Source of the DNA: Coleofasciculus sp. S288
GTDB taxonomy: Bacteria > Cyanobacteriota > Cyanobacteriia > Cyanobacteriales > Coleofasciculaceae
DNA: 7,338 bases
Direction of reading: 5' to 3'
Assembly (NCBI GenBank): GCA_020216575.1
Contig: JAIUYC010000168.1
Location: forward strand, 1-7,338
Below, piece by piece: positions 1-5,455 of the stretch. Position numbers and translations under genes: made by a program. The notes below the pieces were generated by a model, which saw only the letters and a list, made by a program, of their open reading frames with translations, was not told the origin of the DNA and ran no database searches. The stretch's first letter is position 1. Each line of letters starts with the position of its first letter.

Positions 1-54
1 ACCCAACACCCAACACCTACCCCCTACCACCTACCCCCTAATCCCTACCACCTA
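1..54. repeat. C-rich heptamer tandem repeat upstream of the DUF1348 gene
   Basis: Two copies of ACCCAAC (1-14) are followed from base 17 by five degenerate heptamers in phase: CTACCCC, CTACCAC, CTACCCC, CTAATCC, CTACCAC. There is no G in bases 1-56. The start codon of the next gene falls in the following heptamer (CTAATGA), so the repeat runs straight into the gene and leaves no Shine-Dalgarno sequence. It resembles the short tandemly repeated repetitive (STRR) heptamers known in filamentous cyanobacteria. The same CTACCAC-type unit recurs in the inverted repeat at 4431-4571. Confidence 0.75.
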
Positions 55-483
55 ATGAAACCCCCCCTACCACCATTTACGCTGGAAACAGCTCTGATCA
101 AAGTTCAAGCAGCAGAAGATGCGTGGAACACTCGCAATCCACACAAAGTTGCCTTAGCCTACACAGAGGATTCCCAGTGGCGAAATCGAGCTGAATTTTT
201 CAGTGGACGTGAAGCGATCGCAGCTTTTCTGCAACGCAAGTGGGCTAAAGAATTAGATTATCGCCTAAAAAAAGAGCTTTGGAGCTTCACCGATGATCGA
301 ATCTCTGTCTGCTTTGAGTATGAATGGCACGATGATTCTGGCTACTGGTATCGCTCTTATGGCAATGAACAATGGGAGTTTGCCTCCAACGGTTTGATGC
401 GAAGGCGACAAGCCAGCATTAACGATGTTCCCATTCAAGAGTCTGAAAGAAAGTTTCGATGGGAGCGTAAACCCAATCTATGA
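55..483 (+). CDS. DUF1348 family (NTF2-like / SnoaL-like) protein
   Basis: The 142-residue protein matches the DUF1348 family along its whole length. Recognisable blocks are [10 protein letters not shown] (about 20-29), [20 protein letters not shown] (36-55), the middle stretch [14 protein letters not shown], the aromatic [20 protein letters not shown] region and a C-terminal [12 protein letters not shown] segment. These are small one-domain alpha+beta barrel proteins of the NTF2-like fold, probably cytosolic, with no signal peptide or membrane segment; their reaction is unknown. The length is typical of the family and the N-terminal PPLPPFT motif supports the ATG at 55, although no ribosome binding site precedes it because the leader is a C-rich repeat. 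The stop overlaps the radical SAM start as ATGA, so the two are probably translationally coupled. By inference it may act on, or bind, a substrate or product of the neighbouring Nit-cluster enzymes. Confidence 0.85.
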   Translation: MKPPLPPFTLETALIKVQAAEDAWNTRNPHKVALAYTEDSQWRNRAEFFSGREAIAAFLQRKWAKELDYRLKKELWSFTDDRISVCFEYEWHDDSGYWYRSYGNEQWEFASNGLMRRRQASINDVPIQESERKFRWERKPNL

Positions 484-1592
484 ACAAACAACAATTAATC
501 GTAGAGCTTCAAACTCATGGACTGAAGCTAGTTGAGCAGGAAATTGGAGCCGCAGGACGAAAAGGCGGGGCAGGCCCTTCCGATCACAAAGCTGTAACCG
601 TGGATGGCACAACGGTAATGGTGCCAATTTACAACAGCCCAGCCGCTCAGTCACCTTACACTGTGGGGATTGATCAGGCAACAAACCAGATGCTTTTGCA
701 ATTGGAGCGAGAAGCGATTGGCTCTACCACGCCAAAGGCGATCGCGCCGATCCAGTTTCCCCATCAACCCAAGTTCTACAGTCTCACCACGGCTGACGGC
801 ATTCCTTACAGTCAAATTGCTTTGTTGCACAGTCGAGACGTTTTAGCGACAACTGTTCTGCAAACCTGTATGCGTTACAGCGATACAGAGAACTCTTGCC
901 AATTTTGCGCCATTGGACAATCGCTGGCAGCAGGTAGAACCATTGCCCGGAAAACTCCCGCTCAACTGGCTGAAGTTGCGGAAGCAGCCGTGCGGTTGGA
1001 TGGGGTTAAGCAAATGGTGATGACGACTGGAACGCCAAACACGAGCGATCGCGGTGCAGCTTATCTGACAGAATGTGCCAAAGCGATTAAAGCCAGAGTA
1101 GACATTCCCATTCAAGCGCAGTGCGAACCACCCGATGATTTCATCTGGTTTGATCGCATGAAAGCGGCAGGAATTGACTCTTTAGGAATGCATCTGGAAG
1201 CGGCTGACCCCCAAGTTCGGGCAAAAATTATGCCGGGTAAAGCAAAAGTGCCTGTGGAGTATTACTTTGAGGCATTTGCCGTCGCAGTCAAGGTTTTTGG
1301 TTGGGGACAGGTAAGTACCTATTTACTCGCAGGGTTGGGAGATAGTTTAGAGACGCTGTTGGATGTTTGCGATCGCCTAATTCAAATCGGCGTTTATCCC
1401 TTCGTTGTACCCTTTGTTCCCATTACAGGAACCCCACTAGCAAATCACCCTGCCCCCAAGAGTGAATTTATGTTCACCCTCTATGAGCGAGTGGGTGCCA
1501 TGTTAAAGCAGGCAGGAATGTCATCGGAAGAAATTAAAGCAGGTTGTGCCAAGTGTGGTGCTTGCTCTGCCCTTTCTAACTTTGAAAAGTAG
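480..1592 (+). CDS. MSMEG_0568/sll0785-family radical SAM protein (Nit1C cluster)
   Basis: A 370-residue radical SAM enzyme, expected to use a 4Fe-4S cluster and S-adenosylmethionine for radical chemistry; its substrate is unknown. The cluster ligands are C130, C140 and C143 (CX9CX2C), unlike the common CX3CX2C but with the same spacing as Elp3. [13 protein letters not shown] (180-192) sits where the SAM-binding 'GGE' strand is expected. Later barrel strands include IQAQCEPP (211-218), GMHLEAAD (236-243) and [11 protein letters not shown] (279-289). The C-terminus has a second cysteine group, C356, C359 and C362 (CX2CX2C), which might bind an auxiliary cluster or help the first one. About 125 residues precede the radical SAM core. 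The family and its linkage with the GNAT, AIR-like and glycosyltransferase genes that follow identify the Nit1C cluster. The ATG at 480 overlaps the previous stop, and no good independent ribosome binding site is seen, which fits translational coupling. Confidence 0.9.
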   Translation: MNKQQLIVELQTHGLKLVEQEIGAAGRKGGAGPSDHKAVTVDGTTVMVPIYNSPAAQSPYTVGIDQATNQMLLQLEREAIGSTTPKAIAPIQFPHQPKFYSLTTADGIPYSQIALLHSRDVLATTVLQTCMRYSDTENSCQFCAIGQSLAAGRTIARKTPAQLAEVAEAAVRLDGVKQMVMTTGTPNTSDRGAAYLTECAKAIKARVDIPIQAQCEPPDDFIWFDRMKAAGIDSLGMHLEAADPQVRAKIMPGKAKVPVEYYFEAFAVAVKVFGWGQVSTYLLAGLGDSLETLLDVCDRLIQIGVYPFVVPFVPITGTPLANHPAPKSEFMFTLYERVGAMLKQAGMSSEEIKAGCAKCGACSALSNFEK

Positions 1593-1649
1593 TTCATAGT
1601 TCATAGTTCATTGCTAAAACTCAATTCCCAATTCCCAATTCCCAATTGC
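1591..1649. repeat. Two heptamer tandem repeats between the radical SAM and GNAT genes
   Basis: Three perfect copies of AGTTCAT (1591-1611) begin inside the stop codon of the radical SAM gene. After 10 bases, three perfect copies of CAATTCC (1622-1642) and a degenerate fourth, CAATTGC (1643-1649), run to one base before the next start codon. Nearly the whole 58-base gap is therefore repeat DNA with two different units. No Shine-Dalgarno sequence remains for the GNAT gene. Confidence 0.85.
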
Positions 1650-1650
1650 A

Positions 1651-2154
1651 ATGAAGACTTATCAATTTAAACTGGCAACGGATTCTCAGGAAGTGGCTGC
1701 TTACTTTGCACTTCGTCGCTCTATCTTTGCTGAAGAACAGCAGCTATTTCAAGGAGATGATGTGGATGAAATTGACCAGATTGCTTATCCGATTGTGGCG
1801 ATTGCAACTGATACTAACCAAGTAGTTGGAGTTGTGCGAATTTATGAAGTTGAACCGGGCATTTGGTATGGTGGCAGATTGGGCACGCATCCGGACTACC
1901 GCAGAGGCTGGCAAATTGGCAAGGGACTCATCTACAAAGCTGTCACGACTGCTAACACCTGGGGCTGCAAACAGTTTCTAGCAACGGTGCAATTGCAAAA
2001 CGTGCGCTTTTTTCAACGGCTTCACTGGGGGTCTTTGAAGGAAATTATGATTTGCGATCGCCCTCATCATTTGATGGAAGCTGATTTAAACTTTTATCCC
2101 CCCGGCATTGAACCCCGTCCTCTGCTATCTCTTCCGGCAAGAGAGGCATCCTAG
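1651..2154 (+). CDS. MSMEG_0567/sll0786-family GNAT N-acetyltransferase (Nit1C cluster)
   Basis: The 167-residue single-domain GNAT protein is expected to transfer an acyl group from acyl-CoA to an amine; the acceptor is unknown. An N-terminal strand-helix carries FALRRSIFAEEQQLF (19-33). The central strand VVGVVRIYEVEPGIWYGG (58-75) leads into the acyl-CoA pyrophosphate loop GTHPDYRRGWQIGKGL (78-93). In that loop the usual R/Q-x-x-G-x-G/A reads R85-G-W-Q88-I-G90, so the first glycine is replaced by glutamine. NVRFFQRLHW (117-126) matches the family's 'N...F+..GF' helix. The length fits a one-domain member; in mycobacteria this domain is, as I recall, fused to the AIR-synthase-like domain that is a separate gene here. 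The ATG at 1651 directly follows repeat DNA. No in-frame alternative upstream is attractive. It is probably co-transcribed with its neighbours. Confidence 0.87.
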   Translation: MKTYQFKLATDSQEVAAYFALRRSIFAEEQQLFQGDDVDEIDQIAYPIVAIATDTNQVVGVVRIYEVEPGIWYGGRLGTHPDYRRGWQIGKGLIYKAVTTANTWGCKQFLATVQLQNVRFFQRLHWGSLKEIMICDRPHHLMEADLNFYPPGIEPRPLLSLPAREAS

Positions 2155-2156
2155 CA

Positions 2157-2170
2157 AGTCAAAAGTCAAA
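2157..2170. repeat. AGTCAAA heptamer, two copies
   Basis: Two perfect tandem copies of AGTCAAA lie just after the GNAT stop. The same unit in inverse orientation (TTTGACT twice) is found at 4671-4684, before the MSMEG_0570-family gene. This is a third kind of heptamer repeat within the cluster. Confidence 0.65.
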
Positions 2171-2200
2171 AGCTGGAGAAGCAGTGATCATAATACTCTT

Positions 2201-2228
2201 GGAGATTGACTAAATGCAAATTAAATGA
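2201..2228 (+). promoter_or_regulatory. Four-codon mini-ORF with ribosome binding site overlapping the AIR-like gene start
   Basis: GGAG (2201-2204) lies 9 bases before the ATG at 2214, which opens only four sense codons (M-Q-I-K) and stops at TGA 2226-2228. That TGA overlaps the ATG at 2225 of the AIR-like gene as ATGA. The visible ribosome binding site thus serves the mini-ORF better than the gene, which suggests termination-reinitiation coupling. It could equally be chance: a second purine-rich site, GAGGA (2227-2231), lies 8 bases before an in-frame GTG at 2240 that could be the real start. Confidence 0.35.
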
Positions 2229-3214
2229 GGAACAGATTAGTGCTAGCATCCCTCGCCACACAACTTCGGCAATCTCTCAGTCTCCTGCAAAAGCAAGATA
2301 TTCAAACTGCATCACAAGCATTAGGAGTTGGCGCACAGTGGGCTTCTTCTAATGTTCTATTGGGAGATGATTGTGCTGCAATCCCTGATGGGGACGGGTA
2401 TCTGTTATTGGCAGCAGAGGGAATTTTACCTCAATTTCTAGAGACAGAACCCTGGTTTGCCGGTTGGTCGGCTGTGATGGTGAACGTGAGTGATATCTAT
2501 GCAATGGGAGGGCGTGCGATCGCAGTTGTAGATGCTTTATGGAGTCAATCTACCAGCAGCACGAACTCTATTTGGGATGGAATGAAGGCAGCCGCTCAAG
2601 CTTACAACGTCCCGATTGTTGGTGGACATACCAATTGTCATAGCCCTTACAATGCTCTTGCTGTTGCTATTGTTGGACGTGCAAAGCGATTGATTACTAG
2701 CTTTAATGCTCAACCTGGAGATTTGTTGCTAGTCGCCACTGATTTCCGGGGGAAATCTCATCCCAAATACCCCTTCTGGGATGCCGCAACAACCGCTGAT
2801 CCAGTTCAGCTCCGTGAAAATTTGGCAATTCTGCCATACTTAGCCGAAACAGGGTTATGCGATGCTGGCAAAGACATCAGCAATGGAGGAATTATTGGCA
2901 CTCTTCTGATGTTGCTAGAAACGTCCGACTGTGGAGCCGTTCTGAATTTAGATCAAGTTCCTTGCCCAAAAGAATTAGCCTTAGAACATTGGCTGACGAG
3001 TTTTCCCAGCTACGGGTTTCTCCTCAGTGCTCGTCCTGATCATGCCTCGGCGATTCAATCCTATTTTCAGCAGCAAAGCTTAGTATGTGAGGTAGTTGGA
3101 GAAGTTCAGCCAACTCAGCAACTTGTGCTGCGAAAAGGCCGAGAATCCATTGTGTTCTGGGATTTGTCTCAACACAAATTAACTGGCTTCTCAAAAGTGG
3201 GAGGGACGCAATGA
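2225..3214 (+). CDS. sll0787-family AIR-synthase (PurM)-like protein (Nit1C cluster)
   Basis: The 329-residue protein has the PurM/SelD/ThiL two-domain ATP-binding fold. Visible motifs are LLGDDCAAIP (45-54, the nucleotide/Mg loop), VMVNVSDIYAMGG (84-96, with the N-x-S-D metal-binding segment), IVGGHTNC (131-138) and AGKDISNGGIIGTL (214-227), the glycine-rich entry to the C-terminal domain. Family members activate a carbonyl or similar oxygen with ATP, so an ATP-dependent phosphorylation or amidine-forming step is plausible; the substrate is unknown and it is not the purine biosynthesis enzyme. It is soluble, with no signal peptide. The ATG at 2225 gives residues MRNRLVLASL. An in-frame GTG at 2240, with GAGGA 8 bases upstream, would remove five residues and is equally credible. 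It sits 70 bases after the GNAT gene and ends in an ATGA overlap with the glycosyltransferase. Confidence 0.87.
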   Translation: MRNRLVLASLATQLRQSLSLLQKQDIQTASQALGVGAQWASSNVLLGDDCAAIPDGDGYLLLAAEGILPQFLETEPWFAGWSAVMVNVSDIYAMGGRAIAVVDALWSQSTSSTNSIWDGMKAAAQAYNVPIVGGHTNCHSPYNALAVAIVGRAKRLITSFNAQPGDLLLVATDFRGKSHPKYPFWDAATTADPVQLRENLAILPYLAETGLCDAGKDISNGGIIGTLLMLLETSDCGAVLNLDQVPCPKELALEHWLTSFPSYGFLLSARPDHASAIQSYFQQQSLVCEVVGEVQPTQQLVLRKGRESIVFWDLSQHKLTGFSKVGGTQ

Positions 3215-4434
3215 GTCAATCCTCACTCGGTACTTGTAACACTAATCGGGACTTGCTTCAAACTTCACAGCCAGCCAGCTTGAAAATTGCGTTATTGACC
3301 TATTCCACCAAGCCAAGAGGAAGCGTTATTCATACACTGGAGCTGGCTGAAGCATTGCATCATTTAGGACATCACGTTTGCATTTATGCATTAGATAAAG
3401 ACGGAAAAGGATTTGACTACCCTCTAAGTTGCGAGTACGAGCCTATTCCTGCTCAACCTGCTCCGACTGAAATTGATGCACTCATTCAACAACGGATTCA
3501 AGAATTTGTAGAGTATCTAAAACAAGCCAATCCAATCTATGATTGCTACCACGCGCAAGACTGCATCAGCGCTAATGCATTAGCCATTCTGAGGCAAGAG
3601 CAACGAATTCCTCATTTTGTGCGAACAGTCCACCACATTGAAGACTACAGCAGCCCGTATCTTCAGCAGTGCCAGGAGCGATCGATTCGTGAAGCGAATC
3701 TCTGCTTGTGTGTTAGCGATCGCTGGCAGGCAGAACTTCAGCAGCATTACCAAATCCACGCCCCACGGGTGATTAACGGTGTCAATTTGTGGCGATTCTC
3801 ACCTATCCTCAGCAGCTCAGAACCTACACTTATTAAACGATGGAAATTGAAGGGTTCTCCCATCTATTTAACAGTCGGCGGAATTGAACCTCGAAAGAAC
3901 TCCATCCGATTACTACAAGCATTCGGGCAAGTATTGAAAGAGTACCCAAATGCTCAGTTAATCATTGCTGGTGGAGCGACACTGTTTGACTATCAGTCTT
4001 ACCGGGATGAATTCTTTGTCCTCGCTCACCAATTACAAATACAAATTGGTCGTTCTTTAGTGTTGCCAGGAGTGATTGCCGATTCCGAGTTGCCTGCTCT
4101 ATACAGGATTGCCGATGCCTTTGTCTTTCCCTCTGTGAAAGAAGGTTGGGGATTGGTAGTATTGGAGGCGATCGCTTCTGGTCTCCCAGTCATTACGTCT
4201 AACCAACCTCCATTTACTGAATTTCTTTCACAAACCTACGCTCTCCTAGTTGATCCTAATTCACCCGACGCGATCGCAATAGCCATGCGCTCAATTATTC
4301 AGCCCGATCGTTCCATTTCCTTGGTGCAGCAAAGTCAATCTGTTCTAGCTAGTTACACCTGGGAAGCCTCTGCCAAAATGCATCTGTATCACTATGAACA
4401 ACTCCTGAGTAGGTTTGAGGTGAACCCCTGTTAA
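3211..4434 (+). CDS. MSMEG_0565-family GT4 glycosyltransferase (Nit1C cluster)
   Basis: The 407-residue protein has the GT-B, GT4 glycosyltransferase architecture. The N-terminal Rossmann domain starts after a loosely conserved 24-residue leader at KIALLTYSTKPRGSVIHTLE (25-44), which holds the acceptor-side glycine loop. The donor domain contains TVGGIEPRKN (221-230), AGGATLFD (253-260), LPGVIADSELPALY (285-298) and EGWGLVVLEAIASGLPV (311-327). The last motif gives the EX7E pair E311/E319 that contacts the sugar nucleotide. The family is a retaining sugar transferase type; the donor and acceptor are not known. It is cytosolic or membrane-peripheral, with no transmembrane segment seen. GAGG (3201-3204) is well placed before the ATG at 3211, and ATGA overlap with the AIR-like gene implies coupled translation. 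Its product presumably glycosylates a metabolite made by the cluster, which is inference. Confidence 0.88.
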   Translation: MSQSSLGTCNTNRDLLQTSQPASLKIALLTYSTKPRGSVIHTLELAEALHHLGHHVCIYALDKDGKGFDYPLSCEYEPIPAQPAPTEIDALIQQRIQEFVEYLKQANPIYDCYHAQDCISANALAILRQEQRIPHFVRTVHHIEDYSSPYLQQCQERSIREANLCLCVSDRWQAELQQHYQIHAPRVINGVNLWRFSPILSSSEPTLIKRWKLKGSPIYLTVGGIEPRKNSIRLLQAFGQVLKEYPNAQLIIAGGATLFDYQSYRDEFFVLAHQLQIQIGRSLVLPGVIADSELPALYRIADAFVFPSVKEGWGLVVLEAIASGLPVITSNQPPFTEFLSQTYALLVDPNSPDAIAIAMRSIIQPDRSISLVQQSQSVLASYTWEASAKMHLYHYEQLLSRFEVNPC

Positions 4435-4571
4435 GGTGTTAGGTCGTAGGTGGTAGGTTTTAGGGAAAAGCTATGATGCTCTCCTTGGAAAGATAAGGAT
4501 TTCGGGCAAATTCTGACTTCTCAACCAAGTCTCCAAACCTACCACCTAACCCCTAAAACCTGCCACCTTAA
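4431..4571. repeat. Long imperfect inverted repeat built of heptamers
   Basis: The left arm (4431-4465) begins TTAAGGTG at the glycosyltransferase stop codon and continues with GTAGGTG/TAGGTTT-like units. The right arm (4535-4571) is its reverse complement: the outer 8 bp (4431-4438 with 4564-4571) and an inner 14-bp block, TAGGTGGTAGGTTT, match exactly. The unmatched middle part differs by 7 bases, one repeat unit. About 70 bases separate the arms. The transcript could form a long hairpin. The arms share the CTACCAC-type unit seen at 1-54. It may act as a processing, stabilising or termination element, or be an inactive non-autonomous repeat. Confidence 0.7.
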
Positions 4572-4600
4572 TAGGGGGAGTTTAAGGTATCAGGTTCGAG

Positions 4601-4625
4601 GCTTTAGTTTCAGAACTAAGCTTTT
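4601..4625 (+). terminator. Weak possible Rho-independent terminator
   Basis: GCTTTAGTT (4601-4609) pairs with AACTAAGC (4614-4621) with one bulged T and a TCAG loop, followed by TTTT (4622-4625) and then CTCC. The stem is short and AT-rich, so it would be weak. If active, it would separate the glycosyltransferase transcript from the MSMEG_0570-family gene. Confidence 0.3.
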
Positions 4626-4670
4626 CTCCATTTAATAACCAAGAGTCTTACTATCACTGCCTTTCTTGTT

Positions 4671-4684
4671 TTTGACTTTTGACT
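4671..4684. repeat. TTTGACT heptamer, two copies
   Basis: Two perfect tandem copies of TTTGACT end 7 bases before the start of the next gene. They are the reverse complement of the AGTCAAA pair at 2157-2170, so the two pairs face each other across the AIR-like and glycosyltransferase genes. Confidence 0.65.
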
Positions 4685-4691
4685 TACTCTT

Positions 4692-4979
4692 ATGCCTGAA
4701 ATTCGCTTTCAAATTCAATGGCCCGATGGTTCCCAGGAAACCTGCTATTCCCCTTCTTTAGTCGTCAAAGACTACTTCACACCTAATAATGAGTATGAGC
4801 TGGATGACTTTGTTGAGCGATCACGTACAGCCCTGAAAATTGCTAGCGATCGCGTTCAGGCGAAGTATGGTAGCCCTTGTGGTCTAGCTCTAGGGCAATT
4901 GCAAGAAATTGAAATCAAGTCGGCTCAGTACAACCATCTATCCCAACCCAAAGTGCGATTCATTCAGTTTATTGAGTAG
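4692..4979 (+). CDS. MSMEG_0570-family nitrogen starvation response protein
   Basis: This 95-residue protein matches the MSMEG_0570 family over its full length. It shows the N-terminal strand MPEIRFQIQWPDGSQETCYS, then SLVVKDYF, the helix YELDDFVERSRTAL (35-48) and the conserved IASDRVQAKYGSPCGLALGQ (50-69). The function is unknown; the family name comes from its place in a cluster that responds to nitrogen starvation. Two cysteines (C18 and C63) are visible, the first in the conserved CYSPSLVV segment. It is soluble, without signal or membrane segments. The start is fixed by the conserved MPEI beginning, though no Shine-Dalgarno sequence is present, only TTTGACT repeats. It is separated from the glycosyltransferase by 257 bases of repeat-rich DNA, so it may have its own transcript, but no clear promoter was found. 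Confidence 0.87.
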   Translation: MPEIRFQIQWPDGSQETCYSPSLVVKDYFTPNNEYELDDFVERSRTALKIASDRVQAKYGSPCGLALGQLQEIEIKSAQYNHLSQPKVRFIQFIE

Positions 4980-5142
4980 ATACAAACCCCACCTACATTT
5001 ACGCCTACGCAAGCAATTCATGACAGCTTCCCTAGCATTGCTACAAACACTGAGACATCGCTGCTAACACTTGCTGTTTCACTGACATTGCTCCTGTCGA
5101 GTCTGACGCAAATCTCAGGTGATGCAAGCCTTTTAGGTCTAT

Positions 5143-5316
5143 TTGGCTCTACTTTTCTACAAAGTCTCACTGCTCAATAAGTTCTCTGAACTGCTAGCGG
5201 ATAGAGGATACGTGGCAGCAGTAGGCATGAAAGAAGCATTTTCTGAATACTATCCAATGCTTTTGGCAAACACACCCAAGAGTGGGGATTTGGTTCGGGA
5301 CAGAAGCATAAATTGA
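5143..5316 (+). CDS. Possible small ORF or gene remnant (doubtful)
   Basis: An open frame runs from after a stop at 5134-5136 to TGA at 5314-5316. Possible starts are TTG 5143 (57 codons), GTG 5212 (34 codons) and ATG 5227 (29 codons). None has a well-placed ribosome binding site; AGAGGA at 5203-5208 is only 3 bases before the GTG. The peptide has protein-like stretches such as NKFSELLADRGYVAAVGMKE and EAFSEYYPMLLANTP. I do not recognise a family. It could be the decayed end of a lost gene, or chance. Confidence 0.2.
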   Translation: MALLFYKVSLLNKFSELLADRGYVAAVGMKEAFSEYYPMLLANTPKSGDLVRDRSIN

Positions 5317-5337
5317 GCGATTGCTGAACTTATGCTT
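5304..5337. repeat. Inverted repeat upstream of parA
   Basis: AAGCATAAATT (5304-5314) and AACTTATGCTT (5327-5337) are reverse complements at 10 of 11 positions around a 12-base loop. No T-run follows the stem, so it is not a typical terminator. Its place about 120 bases before parA makes a protein-binding site, or part of a centromere-like site, possible. Confidence 0.45.
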
Positions 5338-5375
5338 TAAGTCGCACCAAAATAGTTGACCCTCCATCCAGATTT

Positions 5376-5404
5376 TTGAGAGTAATCATATATCGATATA
5401 TGAT
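5376..5404 (+). promoter_or_regulatory. Probable sigma70-type promoter of parAB
   Basis: TTGAGA (5376-5381) and TATGAT (5399-5404) are separated by exactly 17 bases, a good match to -35/-10 consensus. Transcription would begin near 5411, giving a leader of roughly 45 bases before the parA ATG. The -10 hexamer is the right end of the palindrome at 5385-5404, so binding there would block the promoter. A second TATGAT occurs at 5420-5425 in the half-site copy, without a clear -35. Confidence 0.55.
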
Positions 5405-5426
5405 GTCCCCTTCTCGATATATGATG
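5385..5426. promoter_or_regulatory. Perfect 20-bp palindrome plus half-site: parAB operator or parS candidate
   Basis: ATCATATATCGATATATGAT (5385-5404) is a perfect palindrome. Its right side, TCGATATATGATG (5393-5405), is repeated exactly at 5414-5426. The two copies are 21 bp apart, two helical turns, so they lie on the same face of DNA. The site covers the -10 and the transcription start region of parAB. Because ParA has no N-terminal helix-turn-helix, the likely binder is ParB or an unlinked regulator. The sequence is unrelated to the chromosomal parS consensus. Confidence 0.6.
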
Positions 5427-5455
5427 CTCACATAGCACTCAACTTTTTCGTTGGT

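Larger units (their letters stand above)
4980..5384. other. Intergenic region without a confident gene
   Basis: About 400 bases separate the Nit block from the parA control region. No recognised protein, RNA or insertion sequence is visible. Contents: loosely repeated CACTGA...CAT.GCT stretches near 5048-5095, a small perfect inverted repeat AGTTC-TCT-GAACT (5180-5192), an open frame from about 5137 to 5316, and a larger inverted repeat at 5304-5337. No HIP1 octamer occurs from 4854 to 6431. The region could be a junction between two units of different origin, or hold part of a partition site. Confidence 0.5.

Noticed and set aside
1..54. CRISPR array or telomere-like repeat
   Set aside because: The units are directly abutting degenerate heptamers without spacers, and the same type occurs in other gaps of the cluster.
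843..1115. 90-codon open frame on the - strand within the radical SAM gene
   Set aside because: It is a shadow of the conserved radical SAM cysteine region, with no protein-like features.
2225..3214. Purine-biosynthesis PurM, or SelD
   Set aside because: Motifs of the superfamily are present, but SelD's Cys/Sec loop is absent and the neighbours are Nit-cluster genes, which fits the sll0787 family.
4435..5455. NtcA nitrogen-control site (GTA-N8-TAC) before the MSMEG_0570-family or parA gene
   Set aside because: I looked at each GTA in the gaps and found none with TAC at the right spacing; any NtcA promoter of the cluster would lie upstream of the window.
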